A stretch of DNA of 64,000 nucleotides from an uncultured Butyrivibrio sp. (GTDB taxonomy: Bacteria; Bacillota; Clostridia; Lachnospirales; Lachnospiraceae): positions 19,253 through 83,252 of the forward strand of contig NZ_CAMVPU010000015.1 in assembly GCF_947169445.1 (NCBI RefSeq), given 5' to 3'. Under the pieces are notes generated by a model. That model was not told the origin of the DNA and searched no databases. It worked only from the letters and a program-made list of their open reading frames with translations. Positions 35,047 through 44,622 of the stretch are shown here, one piece after another. A program made the translations under genes and the position numbers. Each line of letters opens with the position of its first letter. Within the stretch, counting starts at the first letter, position 1.

Positions 35047-37311
35047 TCACAGTTTCTTGCTGTCGCGGTAGGAGCCGGGTGTGATTCCCTCGTACTTCTT
35101 GAAGGCACGTGTAAGAGCCTTGGCATCAAGGTAGCCAGAACCAACCGCTGCATCGTTAACTGAGGCTCCACCTTCAAGAAGCTCTTTCGCCTTCTCTACG
35201 CGAAGCTTCTGAATATACTCAAGAAGTCCCGTTCCAACAATATTCTTGAAGGTCCTGGACAGATGCGATACCGTAAAGCCATACTCATCTGCAATTCCCG
35301 ATACCGAGAAGCCCTGCTCCGTGTAGTGATCCTTTATGTAAACCTGAACATCATCCATCCAGGCAGGAATACCATCTTTTTCCTTATCCTCCATGTAGTC
35401 GATAATAGAGGAAAAGATATCCTTACTGATCTCACGAAGTTCCTCCATGCTGTCTACAGTCATAAGTCTCTCTTCATAATTAAGAGAATCCATGAATTCC
35501 TGATCTGCTTTTTCCATTCGGTAGGAAATCGACATAGTAAGGATTGACGCAAGACCATACATACGGTAAATATTCTGTCGAAGATATCTCTTGTTGTGCG
35601 GAAATGCCCCATTCAGATAAGCGTCCATCATCTGATAAGCTTCTCTGAAATTACCGGTCTCAAGGCAGTTAAGCATCATCTTGACCGTGTCAGCATATTT
35701 ATCAAAAGGAGCCATAGCCTCATCAGACTGCTCGCTGATCACAGCCCAAACCGACTCAGCATCGCTGGCATCCTTCCAGAAAATCCTGTATTCCAGCTCA
35801 CTTTGAAGTGCCAGATAGATGTTTCTCACATCCGCAAAGCTATAGTAGGTATCTCCAATCAGTATGTAAATAGGCTCCCTAAGTGTCTGCTCATAGAAAA
35901 TTCGCATTTCCTCAAGCTTTTCTTTAAGGATTTCTTTGCTCTCAAGGCTTCCTATTCCTCTAAAGATCAGGTAATCATCGCCATATTTGTAAACTCTGCT
36001 GTCACTGCTTCCGGTCAGCTCATCCATTATATTCTTTATGGTAAAAGACATAATGTCCTTATCCGCATTATCAAGAGCAATGGCAGCTTTCTTATTAATA
36101 AGCTCGCCCTGCTTGACGCTCTTTGGCCTTATCAGAATTACCGACCAGGGATTGCCTTCAGATACTCCGGTAAAATCACTAAAGGTCTTTATAATTGAAT
36201 CATCACTGTTAATATCACCGTCCAGAACCCTTCTTATGCGGTTTTCATGCATGTAAGGCTCAAGCTTGGTAACATTTTTCTGCATCAGAGAGTTCTCTGA
36301 AACAATTTTTGATACCTTTTCATTGACGCCCTTGAAAGTGTCCATAAATCCGGCGTTTTCTTTTTCCTGAATAACATCCAAAAGCTCCTGCATTGGTTTC
36401 CAGAGCCTTGAAGTTGACTTAAAGGACAGGAAAAGAATAAGTACCAGCGCTCCAACAAGTTCAATTGCAAAAATAATCCAGAAAACCGTAACTTCCCTGT
36501 ATAGGCTCGTCCTTGGCGCCCCTACATAGCAATACCAGGGAAGCGAGGAAAGATTCGCTCTTACATAATAATATCTATCCTTACTAAACTGTGCATTATC
36601 AGAAGAAATCACTTCTTCCAGAAGATTCTGTCTCGAAGCATCAGAAATATAAGCCATTTTGGAGCCATCAGTCAGGATTGTAACGCTCTCAGCAGCTTCA
36701 CCCACATCAATCTCACTCATAAGGCCTTCAAAAATGATAACCGCCTTCTTTTTATAATGGTTATCATAAACATTTCGCATTACCCAAATCTGGCCTTCTG
36801 AAAAGATCACTCCACTATTGTTTCCGGCAAAATCTATGGCATCCATAAACTGCTCCATATCCATGCCAAAGGTTTCTACGAAATAACCTATAAGTTTGGA
36901 ATTCCAATATCTTGAATTAATAGCCAGCATGGAATTAGTGTCAAAATAGTAGACATATGCCTCTTTTATGGTATTAATATCCATATTTTCCAGCAATAGC
37001 TCTCTAAGATCCATGAGAGTTACTATATCAGCTCCCATCTCACCTTCAGACATATCAAGTGTTTTGGTAAGTCTTTTATCAGAAGAAATATTATTAAGGT
37101 TCGATAAATACTGCGCAAACTCTTTATCCAGATTGGCTGCCGTGATCTCTGCCCTCTGCTTGGCCATGGATGCGATATTGGCATCGATTACCTTATAATT
37201 ATAGATATACCCCGCCATAGTTCCCAAAAGAACTATCAGACATATTACGATATAAGAACTCATTATGGATTTAAAAATACTGCCACCAAATATTTTGTTC
37301 TTTGAATTCAT
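35047..37311 (-). CDS. AraC-family regulator with membrane sensor region
   Basis: Transcriptional regulator of 754 residues. A transmembrane helix near 14-36 and another near 275-298 enclose an external Cache-like sensor region. A long cytosolic linker follows, then an AraC/XylS double helix-turn-helix at about 655-754 (SVSGIADEYGFTVSHLSRTFK and the FKKYEGITPGSYR end, quoted in part). This build is common beside LplABC-type sugar transport genes in Firmicutes, where it activates them. It is transcribed away from the binding-protein gene and toward the permease operon, separated from that by a strong terminator. Confidence 0.92.
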   Translation of the reverse strand: MNSKNKIFGGSIFKSIMSSYIVICLIVLLGTMAGYIYNYKVIDANIASMAKQRAEITAANLDKEFAQYLSNLNNISSDKRLTKTLDMSEGEMGADIVTLMDLRELLLENMDINTIKEAYVYYFDTNSMLAINSRYWNSKLIGYFVETFGMDMEQFMDAIDFAGNNSGVIFSEGQIWVMRNVYDNHYKKKAVIIFEGLMSEIDVGEAAESVTILTDGSKMAYISDASRQNLLEEVISSDNAQFSKDRYYYVRANLSSLPWYCYVGAPRTSLYREVTVFWIIFAIELVGALVLILFLSFKSTSRLWKPMQELLDVIQEKENAGFMDTFKGVNEKVSKIVSENSLMQKNVTKLEPYMHENRIRRVLDGDINSDDSIIKTFSDFTGVSEGNPWSVILIRPKSVKQGELINKKAAIALDNADKDIMSFTIKNIMDELTGSSDSRVYKYGDDYLIFRGIGSLESKEILKEKLEEMRIFYEQTLREPIYILIGDTYYSFADVRNIYLALQSELEYRIFWKDASDAESVWAVISEQSDEAMAPFDKYADTVKMMLNCLETGNFREAYQMMDAYLNGAFPHNKRYLRQNIYRMYGLASILTMSISYRMEKADQEFMDSLNYEERLMTVDSMEELREISKDIFSSIIDYMEDKEKDGIPAWMDDVQVYIKDHYTEQGFSVSGIADEYGFTVSHLSRTFKNIVGTGLLEYIQKLRVEKAKELLEGGASVNDAAVGSGYLDAKALTRAFKKYEGITPGSYRDSKKL

Positions 37312-37388
37312 GTTCCTTTTTTCTCCAAAATTAATTATCAGTTTAAGGTTTTAATATTCTATCACATCAAATTTTATTATGGTAAAAG

Positions 37389-37475
37389 ATTTTTTTGACA
37401 AGGCCCCTAAAAGCCGCATAAAATCAATAAGTGAAACCAAAAATCAATTTTTGGGTGTGCCTTTTGTCAAAAAAA
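37389..37475. promoter_or_regulatory. Nested dyads upstream of the binding-protein promoter
   Basis: Outer inverted repeat TTTTTTTGACAA-GGC (37389-37404) with GCC-TTTTGTCAAAAAAA (37459-37475) encloses CCAAAAATCAATTTTTGG (37437-37454). The inner dyad has the same CCAAAA/TTTTGG arms as the site at 34509. It lies 45 bases upstream of the -35 box, a position suited to an activator or repressor. Confidence 0.5.
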
Positions 37476-37498
37476 ATCCCCGTTAAAAAAACTAGTTC

Positions 37499-37528
37499 TT
37501 GTTTGGATATCGGTTTTGAGATTATGCT
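37499..37528 (+). promoter_or_regulatory. Promoter of the sugar-binding lipoprotein gene
   Basis: -35 TTGTTT (37499-37504), an 18-base spacer and -10 TATGCT (37523-37528), about 45 bases before the ATG at 37573. AGGAGGG provides the ribosome site. Confidence 0.6.
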
Positions 37529-37572
37529 AGGCTCACAAACAAAAACACATCTTTTTAGGAGGGTAAAAAGAA

Positions 37573-39219
37573 ATGAAAAAGAAGGGTATAGCACTTTTGC
37601 TGTCCTTGATCATGACATCTTCTGTTATAGCAGGTTGTGGATCAGCAGCAAACGAAGCTGGAAATTCAGGTAGTAACCAGACAGCTTCTACTGCAACAAC
37701 GGCGGGGGATGCCGCTGTAGAAAGTGGAGAACTTACACTCCCGCTTTCAGATAAAAAAGAAACAATTACTGTATGGATGGCAAATGACACCACAGCAATG
37801 GCAAAAAATGGTGGTGATTATAACAACAATCCTTTTTATCAGGAATTGGAAGCTCGTACAAATGTACATGTAGACTGGCAGGTTCCAGCAGCTCAGACAG
37901 AGTCAGAGCAGTTTAATCTTTTATTTACATCCGGAAATCTTCCAGATCTTATGTATTACAGTACAACTTCAAATATTGTATATAAGGATGGTCTTGATGC
38001 AGCAGTAGAAGACGGATACTTCCTTGATCTTACAGATCTTCTTCCTAAATATGCACCACACTATCTTGAAGCACTTTCAAAGTCCAGCGAAAATGTTCAG
38101 AAGGCAGCTGTAACTGATGGCGGAAGATATGTTCAGATCTATTCAATTCTTCAGACTTCACAGCCTTCATTCTTTGGATATGTAGTTCGTCAGGACTGGC
38201 TCGATGAATGTGGTCTTTCAACACCTGTAACATACGATGATTGGGAGAACATGCTTAGAACTTTCAAGGAAAAATATGGCGCTACTGCTCCACTTAGCAC
38301 AGTTTCAACATTCCTTTGGAACCTTGGCTATGGTATGGGCGTTTACAACATAATGGATTTCTATCAGGAAGACGGCAAGGTTAAGCAGGCACTTCTCGAT
38401 GAGCCTGAAAACGTACGCAAGTTCCTCACACTTCTTAATAAGTGGTACAAAGAGGGACTCCTTGATCCTGACTTTGCTTCATCAACAGCTTTCTGGGGTG
38501 ATTCAGTACTTATTTCAAATAATAACACCGGCGTAACATGTACAATGTACACAATGCCTGCAGCATTGTTCCTTCCTTCTATGAACGATGATAATGCTTC
38601 TTTCACTGCTCTTCAGAACCCTGTTGAGAATGCAGGTGACAAGCTTAAGGCTGGTTACGTAGTTCCTGATACAAATGCTTCATGGGTAATCTCAGCAGAC
38701 TGCAAGAACCCTGAGCTTGTACTTAAGTGGATTGACTACCTCTACACAGAAGAGGGTGCTCTTTTCGGTAATTATGGTAAAGAGGGTGAGACCTTCAACA
38801 TGGTTGATGGAAAACCTGTTTTCACAGATGTAATTTCCAACAATGCAGACGGTCTTTCATATGATGAGGCTATGCGTCTCTACACATATGAGCCATCATG
38901 GCCTGGCATCTACTATGATTGGGAGAGAGAGCTTCAGTTCGTATCTGAAGATGACTTCAAGATGTGCTATACATGGAATGATTTTGATCACGATGCTACT
39001 TACTATCCTTCATATGCATCACTTACACTTGAAGAAACAGCTGAGTATTCAGACATCTTCTCAGATCTTAGCACCTACATTCAGGAAAATCTTCTTTCCT
39101 TCGTTACAGGTTCCAAGAGCCTTGATGAGTATGATGATTTCCTCGCAACAGTAAAGAGCATGAACCTTGAGAGAGTTGTAGAACTCAAGCAGTCAGCTCT
39201 TGACAGATTCAACAAATAA
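37573..39219 (+). CDS. LplA-like sugar-binding lipoprotein
   Basis: Extracellular solute-binding lipoprotein of 548 residues. The signal peptide ends in lipobox VIAGC near residue 22, followed by a Ser/Thr/Ala-rich linker. The mature part has the large two-lobe fold of LplA-type binding proteins (ITVWMANDTTA, LPDLMYYSTT, GNYGKEGE). It is the likely receptor for the permease pair at 32520-34432. Monocistronic, divergent from the AraC-type regulator, with its own promoter and a strong terminator, which would allow higher expression than the permeases. Confidence 0.93.
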   Translation: MKKKGIALLLSLIMTSSVIAGCGSAANEAGNSGSNQTASTATTAGDAAVESGELTLPLSDKKETITVWMANDTTAMAKNGGDYNNNPFYQELEARTNVHVDWQVPAAQTESEQFNLLFTSGNLPDLMYYSTTSNIVYKDGLDAAVEDGYFLDLTDLLPKYAPHYLEALSKSSENVQKAAVTDGGRYVQIYSILQTSQPSFFGYVVRQDWLDECGLSTPVTYDDWENMLRTFKEKYGATAPLSTVSTFLWNLGYGMGVYNIMDFYQEDGKVKQALLDEPENVRKFLTLLNKWYKEGLLDPDFASSTAFWGDSVLISNNNTGVTCTMYTMPAALFLPSMNDDNASFTALQNPVENAGDKLKAGYVVPDTNASWVISADCKNPELVLKWIDYLYTEEGALFGNYGKEGETFNMVDGKPVFTDVISNNADGLSYDEAMRLYTYEPSWPGIYYDWERELQFVSEDDFKMCYTWNDFDHDATYYPSYASLTLEETAEYSDIFSDLSTYIQENLLSFVTGSKSLDEYDDFLATVKSMNLERVVELKQSALDRFNK

Positions 39220-39267
39220 ATAATAACCGTATTGGGGTACGTTATTATATTGTGCTTCTAAGCACGC

Positions 39268-39315
39268 AAAAAGACCTGGCAACTGCATTTTGCAAATTGT
39301 CAGGTCTTTATTTTT
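39268..39315. terminator. Bidirectional terminator between convergent genes
   Basis: Stem AAAGACCTG (39270-39278) with CAGGTCTTT (39301-39309), extended inward by GCAA/TTGT pairing. TTTATTTTT follows on the plus strand and TTTTT on the minus strand. The right arm overlaps the stop codon of the minus-strand gene. Confidence 0.85.
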
Positions 39316-40042
39316 GTACACTTATTCGATCATCACCGGCAAGATAGTGAAGAAGGGCCTTTCTGGCCATTTCCTTGTCTGTAGCCTCAACACTTACCGT
39401 AAACTGATATGTGTGAAGCTTTAACTCCTCTTCCTGGGAACGCCTTTCTGCCTCTTCTATAGATCTGTCCCTGGTATCTTCACTGGTCATCTCCATAATA
39501 TCTTCTATGGCGAATTTTTTGAACAAAGCCTTATGATTCTCGTCCTTAAGATACTTGTCAATTAGAGCAATTGTATTGCCGAGATTTAAGTACTCTCCAT
39601 GCAAAAAGCGCTCCATATCCATGAGTTCAGCCTCACGCTGTATCCTCTCCTCATCCCAGACGACATTCTGGTCAAATATCGTTTTGGATTCTTCTTCATG
39701 GGTTCTTTGCCAGTCCAAGAGATACCATTTCCAAATCTGCAGACGTTTCCTGTTAATATCGCCATCACTTAGCTCAGACATTTTCTGACACGCATGTCTT
39801 ACGCCTCTGGAAACCAGCTCATTAGTGGTCTTGGTGACATCATAGGTCCTGTCACTTACCACTTTTTTCTTCACATCATTATAAATCTTAAGCCCCAGAA
39901 TATTCTCTGCCCTGACATCCAGCAAAAGAGAATAATCCCCATGCCTGGCAATGACAATAGGCCTTTCAGCGAGTTTATCCTTAAACTCGATAAAAGACTT
40001 GAGCACATCATCATTTTGAATATATCTGAAGGTTTTACTCAT
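39308..40042 (-). CDS. Hypothetical charged cytosolic protein, 244 residues
   Basis: No family recognised. The protein is highly charged, with no signal or membrane segment and probable helices at 160-225. Its start overlaps the end of the degenerate GGDEF-EAL gene by eight bases, so the two are probably translated together and may form a complex. The stop codon lies within the arm of the terminator shared with the binding-protein gene. A role as partner or effector of the upstream signalling protein is inference. Confidence 0.7.
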   Translation of the reverse strand: MSKTFRYIQNDDVLKSFIEFKDKLAERPIVIARHGDYSLLLDVRAENILGLKIYNDVKKKVVSDRTYDVTKTTNELVSRGVRHACQKMSELSDGDINRKRLQIWKWYLLDWQRTHEEESKTIFDQNVVWDEERIQREAELMDMERFLHGEYLNLGNTIALIDKYLKDENHKALFKKFAIEDIMEMTSEDTRDRSIEEAERRSQEEELKLHTYQFTVSVEATDKEMARKALLHYLAGDDRISVQK

Positions 40043-41717
40043 CTGCTACTGTCCTTTTTGAATCTTTTTGGGTATAGAGATCAAGTTTCTTAAAAGCTTC
40101 TATTCTGCAGGGACGTCCGTAATAATATCCCATCAGGTCAGAAACCGGATACTGCTTGGCTATCTGAGCGGTCTCCTCATCTTCGATTCCCGTATAGCAG
40201 GTTCTGATCCGTAGCCTGTGGGTAAAAGAAGTAATCGCCTCTACAACATACTTGTCGGTCATGTTCTTATCTATTCCATCAGTAAGTGCAGGAACCAGAT
40301 TCACCAGATCAACCGGAAGATGTCGTACATAGTCCAATGTAGCAAAATCAGTGACATCCAGTCCAATCTTAATGCCACAGGATTTAAGGAATTCAACCTG
40401 ACTCTTTAGGTGTTCTATACTAAGCTGTCTGCTGCTTTGTGTCAACTCCAGTACAAGTCCGGTGGCAGGATACCCTGTTTTCCGCAGGATATCAATCAAA
40501 GTAGTTCTAAATTCAGATCTTTCAAGCTGCATAAACGCCAGATTGACGCTCAGATAAAAATCTCTCATGGTCTGTCTTATCTCAAGAGCATCCTTAAGCG
40601 CATTCTCCAAAATCCAGTTTCCCAGATTGTAAAAAATCTGATCCTGCTCAAGAAGCGGAATAAACTCAGATGGCGAAACACTGCCAAAAGGCTCCTTCTG
40701 CCATCTGACATAAACCTCCATGCCAACCAGTCTTCCATCAACTGCTGCCACTATTGGCTGATACTCCAGATAAAAGCCCTCCATACCATTAAGTACAGAG
40801 TTTCTTACAGCATCTACAAGATCAATATTACTCTTTTTATTCTCAAGCTCATCATTATGGAAAATAATCAGGTTCCCATGCCTCTGAGTCTTGGAAAACG
40901 TAAGCGCATACTTGGCACAGGTATAAATCGAATGCTCATCCACATCAAAGGCATCCGCAATGATAACACCGCCGCCAATCTCCGCCCCGACCTTTTTGCC
41001 TTCAATAGCAAGAGCTTCTCTTGTAAAGCTGCGCATAACACCATAGAATCTCTTTACATCATCAATCGACATGCTCTCAGTTATGAGAGAAAGTGTCGTG
41101 CCATCGCCTCTGTATACCTTGCCCTTCCCGGCAGCCTCCTGCAAAAGCCTCTTGGCTGTTGCTCTCAGGATATTGTTACCTATCGCATAACCATACCTTC
41201 GATTAATGTCACCAAAGTCAATAAAATTGATCAAAAGAATTATATATTTCTTTTTATGGTTCTTCAGCTGCCTCATGTAATTCAGCATTTCAAACTGATT
41301 AGGCAGACTGGTTATCGGATCGTTATTGTCAACAATTCCCTTATTGATAATGGAGCAGGCATAGTAAACCGGTCTTCCGGCATAATCCTTTATGACAACC
41401 CCACGGCAGGAGCATACTACATACTCTCCGTTCTTATTCTTGGCTCTATATTCGTTATTAGGGTCAACCTTGGCCCCGGTAAAAACCTGATTTATATATT
41501 CGTTGTACTTGTCTCTGTCATCGGGATGAATCCTGTTTTCCCAGACATTAGACGCATTATAGATATATTCTCCGGTAAGTCCAAAGTAATCTACTGCATT
41601 TGCAGACCACCTGGAGATATTCCTGGCCATATCAAACACATATACGTAACGGCTTCTGGACGTTACAGCAAAGGTGTCAAATATTCTGTTAATTGTGTCA
41701 TAGGTCTCTCTGGCCAT
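40035..41717 (-). CDS. PAS-GGDEF-EAL protein with both catalytic motifs degenerate
   Basis: Cytosolic protein of 560 residues: a PAS domain (about 20-125, with the WENRIHPDDR signature), a GGDEF-like domain (about 130-285) and an EAL-like domain (about 300-545). The cyclase motif reads RGDGT in place of GGDEF. In the EAL domain EALLR is EVYVR, ELTES is ELTQS, the DDFG metal site is disturbed, and the LKID lysine is Asn. It is therefore probably neither cyclase nor phosphodiesterase but a cyclic-di-GMP or GTP sensor. The downstream gene overlaps it by eight bases. Confidence 0.88.
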   Translation of the reverse strand: MARETYDTINRIFDTFAVTSRSRYVYVFDMARNISRWSANAVDYFGLTGEYIYNASNVWENRIHPDDRDKYNEYINQVFTGAKVDPNNEYRAKNKNGEYVVCSCRGVVIKDYAGRPVYYACSIINKGIVDNNDPITSLPNQFEMLNYMRQLKNHKKKYIILLINFIDFGDINRRYGYAIGNNILRATAKRLLQEAAGKGKVYRGDGTTLSLITESMSIDDVKRFYGVMRSFTREALAIEGKKVGAEIGGGVIIADAFDVDEHSIYTCAKYALTFSKTQRHGNLIIFHNDELENKKSNIDLVDAVRNSVLNGMEGFYLEYQPIVAAVDGRLVGMEVYVRWQKEPFGSVSPSEFIPLLEQDQIFYNLGNWILENALKDALEIRQTMRDFYLSVNLAFMQLERSEFRTTLIDILRKTGYPATGLVLELTQSSRQLSIEHLKSQVEFLKSCGIKIGLDVTDFATLDYVRHLPVDLVNLVPALTDGIDKNMTDKYVVEAITSFTHRLRIRTCYTGIEDEETAQIAKQYPVSDLMGYYYGRPCRIEAFKKLDLYTQKDSKRTVADE

Positions 41718-41781
41718 CTACACCACCCAAATTCATTATGTCTTTTTATTCAGCCTTCATCTGGTGACCTTCAGCAGGAAA

Positions 41782-43140
41782 TTACCTGGAATCTCTGCTG
41801 TTTTGTCCCTGGGCGCGTCTGGCTTTCTGAAGCCTCTTGTTGTAATACATGGCCTCATCAGCTTTTTTAACTACGTCCTCAAGCTTAGTGCCATCCTCCG
41901 GACATCTTGCGTATCCGGCACTTATGGATACCTTCAGGGTTATCTCGCCAACTACAACATCTCTGGCAACATTCTGCCTCATTCTGGCAATAACGCCCTC
42001 GTAGAATTTTTTATCATGGGTTCCATGAATTACTACTACAAATTCATCGCCGCCTATTCTAAAGGCTCTGTCTTTTTCTCTGATACTGTTCTGCAGCCTC
42101 TTGGCTGTAATATTAAGGAGCGCATCTCCTGTCTCATGGCCATATGTATCATTGACCATCTTGAAATCATTAAGATCCATATAAATGATTCCGAAAGGAA
42201 GCTTCTTCTTGGCAAGTTCCTCCATATGCTCGTGATAGCTTCTGGGATTGTACAGGTTGGTAAGAGCATCTCTATAGGAAAGAACCTCAAGTTCCTTGGC
42301 ATTGGCCTTCATGTTCATGTATGCATACATAAGCAGGGCCGCAAGAGCACTTATTACAAATGCTATCAAAAGAACTATAAGTATCTCGGAAGTACTGGTC
42401 CACATACCAATTGGAGAGATTCCAAGACTCCAATAAGCACCACCCACTGTACTGATCATGGATTCCATGGGTGCCAGCAGCTCTTTTTCCGAGTATTCTC
42501 TGATAACCTTATTCTCGCCGGTTATGGCATTATTTCCGATCAGCTTGTACTCATATCCGCTTTCAGCAAGGCCGTCAATATTTGCATCGGCTAAAAATGC
42601 CTCCATATCCACTGTTACAGAAGCAAATCCCCAAAAAGAACCATCTTTTAAGAATATCGGCTTCCTTATGATAATTGCCAAGCTCCCATCCTTAAGAAAT
42701 GATGGCGCAATTATGATAGGAACTCCTGACATCTTACTATAATCCGCATAAACGCCCTCTAAAGGATCATCAAAAAGATTTGTTTCCAAAAGCGTACTGG
42801 ACTTGGCAGGATAAACAAAACTCACTACACCGCCCGGAGCAAGAGAAATCTCTGTAACATCAAGATAATCATCAAAAAGAGCATCTGAAATCTGGGCGAA
42901 CTCCTGCTCGGAAATCTCGCCATTGCTGCCTGTCAGCTGTATTTCAAATACTCTTGTTACAAATTCTCTTGTATCAATCTCTGCGCTTATTGTATCCGCA
43001 ATCGATTTAACTATAAAAGCTGCCTTCTCCTTACGGGATCCGGTAGTTCTGCTGATATAAAATGCTGCCACAGCAGTTGTGATAATAAGAGTTATTACAA
43101 ATGTGATAAGTCCTAAAGTAACACTTTTCCTCTTTGTCAT
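41782..43140 (-). CDS. CHASE-type sensor diguanylate cyclase
   Basis: Membrane protein of about 452 residues: helix near 9-30, an external CHASE-like domain (marks VSFVYPAKSSTLLETNLFDDP, cited as SFVYPAKS and LFDDP), a second helix near 250-275, and a GGDEF domain. The GGDEF motif is intact and an RxxD inhibitory site (REKD) lies five residues before it, so it should be an active, product-inhibited cyclase. The ATG at 43140 follows GAGGGAG. It lies upstream of the degenerate GGDEF-EAL gene on the same strand with a 64-base gap. Confidence 0.88.
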   Translation of the reverse strand: MTKRKSVTLGLITFVITLIITTAVAAFYISRTTGSRKEKAAFIVKSIADTISAEIDTREFVTRVFEIQLTGSNGEISEQEFAQISDALFDDYLDVTEISLAPGGVVSFVYPAKSSTLLETNLFDDPLEGVYADYSKMSGVPIIIAPSFLKDGSLAIIIRKPIFLKDGSFWGFASVTVDMEAFLADANIDGLAESGYEYKLIGNNAITGENKVIREYSEKELLAPMESMISTVGGAYWSLGISPIGMWTSTSEILIVLLIAFVISALAALLMYAYMNMKANAKELEVLSYRDALTNLYNPRSYHEHMEELAKKKLPFGIIYMDLNDFKMVNDTYGHETGDALLNITAKRLQNSIREKDRAFRIGGDEFVVVIHGTHDKKFYEGVIARMRQNVARDVVVGEITLKVSISAGYARCPEDGTKLEDVVKKADEAMYYNKRLQKARRAQGQNSRDSR

Positions 43141-43268
43141 TTCTCCCTCACAGATCGCTTTTGAGAACATTTATAGCCCATATATAGTTATTATAACATA
43201 CTTTAATACGAAATATATATCCGTAGAATCTAGCAGAAATATAATACGATGAAAAAATTATTCCAATA

Positions 43269-43703
43269 TCAAATTGCTTTCTTAAGGTAATCCATAGCCT
43301 CAAGATATCCATTAAGCCCATGACCGTAAATCTGCTTGTCACATGCAGGAGCAGTTACAGACACTTTGCGAAATTCCTCTCTGGATGTGATATCTGAGAT
43401 GTGAACCTCCACTTTTTTGATGTGTTCTACACTCTTGAGGGCATCATGGATTGCATAGCTGTAATGAGTATAGGCTCCGGGATTTATCACTATTCCGGCA
43501 GTTCCATCACTGTAGGCCTCCTGTATCCTGTCAATGATAGCTCCCTCATGATTGGACTGAAAGAGAACAACCTCATCCCCATCAGCCAATGCTTTTTCTT
43601 TTATAATATTGCACAGATACTCATAGTCCTGATTTCCATAAATTGCCTTTTCCCTGATTCCAAGGAAATTTAAGTTTGGTCCATTGATCACCAGTATTTT
43701 CAT
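43269..43703 (-). CDS. aroQ: Type II 3-dehydroquinate dehydratase
   Basis: Dehydrates 3-dehydroquinate in the shikimate pathway. The 144-residue protein shows the type II marks: INGPNLNFLG at the start, catalytic Y22 in the mobile loop (REKAIYG), N75 in INPGAYTH and H101 in EVHISDI. AAGGGAG precedes the ATG. No other aromatic pathway gene is near; transcription is probably independent. Confidence 0.95.
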   Translation of the reverse strand: MKILVINGPNLNFLGIREKAIYGNQDYEYLCNIIKEKALADGDEVVLFQSNHEGAIIDRIQEAYSDGTAGIVINPGAYTHYSYAIHDALKSVEHIKKVEVHISDITSREEFRKVSVTAPACDKQIYGHGLNGYLEAMDYLKKAI

Positions 43704-43806
43704 ATGCTCTCCCTTAATTCAGAGCCATTATATGACTCAAATTATTTACTTTTTAGGCATAGCCAGATATTGTTTTAGCTAATCACTTTATTATAAGTCT
43801 CAGCTT

Positions 43807-44499
43807 TCAATGAAAGAAATCCGATAATTTGAACTCTTTTCCGGTTCTTTCCTCATATATTTCCACGAAGGATTTTCCCTGATCCTCCGGATTAAGGTCC
43901 ACATCCTTGGACTTAATCCTCCATTCATTGTCTTCAGGCAGAAATTCATAGGCCAGATTGTGCTGAACCCACTCATAGGCCATATCATCAGCAGTGCGGA
44001 AGCTCTGCATATCTGCACCATGAACAGGATGAACATCGATAAGCGCCTGGCAGATGATCACCATATCGTTGGAATCATTAATCTTGTAGGAATCCATGAT
44101 TTTCCAGTGATCTTCACAATATTCTACGCTGTACTCTTCGCCATTATAGTCAAAGGCATAGTTCTTATCTTTTCCATCCACATCCCTGAAGTTCAAATCC
44201 GCTGTGGAAGACAGCAAGCCTTTTGAAGGATTCTGTATTACATCCGATATAAGCTCATCCGATTTATCAGAAACATAGGATTTACCAAGTGCTGCTATAT
44301 CATCTCCCTTTTCATCCAAAAAAGACTTCCCCAGGGCCGCAATGTCATCTCCCTTATCCTCAATAAAGGATTTTCCAAAAGTTGCTATATCACTTGCCTT
44401 TTCTTCATCTATATATTTAGTTAGTTCACTGCTGCAGCCTCCGCAGAGCATAACCCCTGCCACAAGAACTGCCGCACAAATCAGATTTCGTTTTTTCAT
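43807..44499 (-). CDS. Lipoprotein with three 15-residue tandem repeats
   Basis: Predicted lipoprotein of 230 residues. The signal peptide is followed by cysteine C22 (LCGGC, a slightly unusual lipobox). Residues 37-81 are three consecutive 15-residue repeats of the form DIAxLGKSFxxEKGD, likely helical. The C-terminal part (about 95-230) has no family I recognise. GGGAGAG precedes the ATG. The repeat reads as a recent amplification; its role is unknown. Confidence 0.72.
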   Translation of the reverse strand: MKKRNLICAAVLVAGVMLCGGCSSELTKYIDEEKASDIATFGKSFIEDKGDDIAALGKSFLDEKGDDIAALGKSYVSDKSDELISDVIQNPSKGLLSSTADLNFRDVDGKDKNYAFDYNGEEYSVEYCEDHWKIMDSYKINDSNDMVIICQALIDVHPVHGADMQSFRTADDMAYEWVQHNLAYEFLPEDNEWRIKSKDVDLNPEDQGKSFVEIYEERTGKEFKLSDFFH

Positions 44500-44549
44500 A
44501 ATATTCTCTCCCGTATCACTATATTATATAAAAAAAACGGGAAAAATAT

Positions 44550-44613
44550 AGAAAAAAAAAATAAGTATGGTCGTCAGTGTACGTGCAGTTCCCCCTGCTC
44601 GTCACTGACGACC
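44550..44613 (-). terminator. Intrinsic terminator after the 137-residue secreted protein gene
   Basis: Minus-strand stem of 11 pairs (44613-44603 with 44579-44569) enclosing a small GCAG/CTGC hairpin, followed by ATACTTATTTTTTTTT. It starts about 10 bases after the stop at 44623. Confidence 0.85.
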
Positions 44614-44622
44614 ACGATTAAT

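Noticed and set aside
40410..41870. Long plus-strand open frame of 486 codons
   Set aside because: It is exactly antisense to the PAS-GGDEF-EAL gene, shows no domain and has low-complexity, cysteine- and isoleucine-rich composition typical of a shadow frame.
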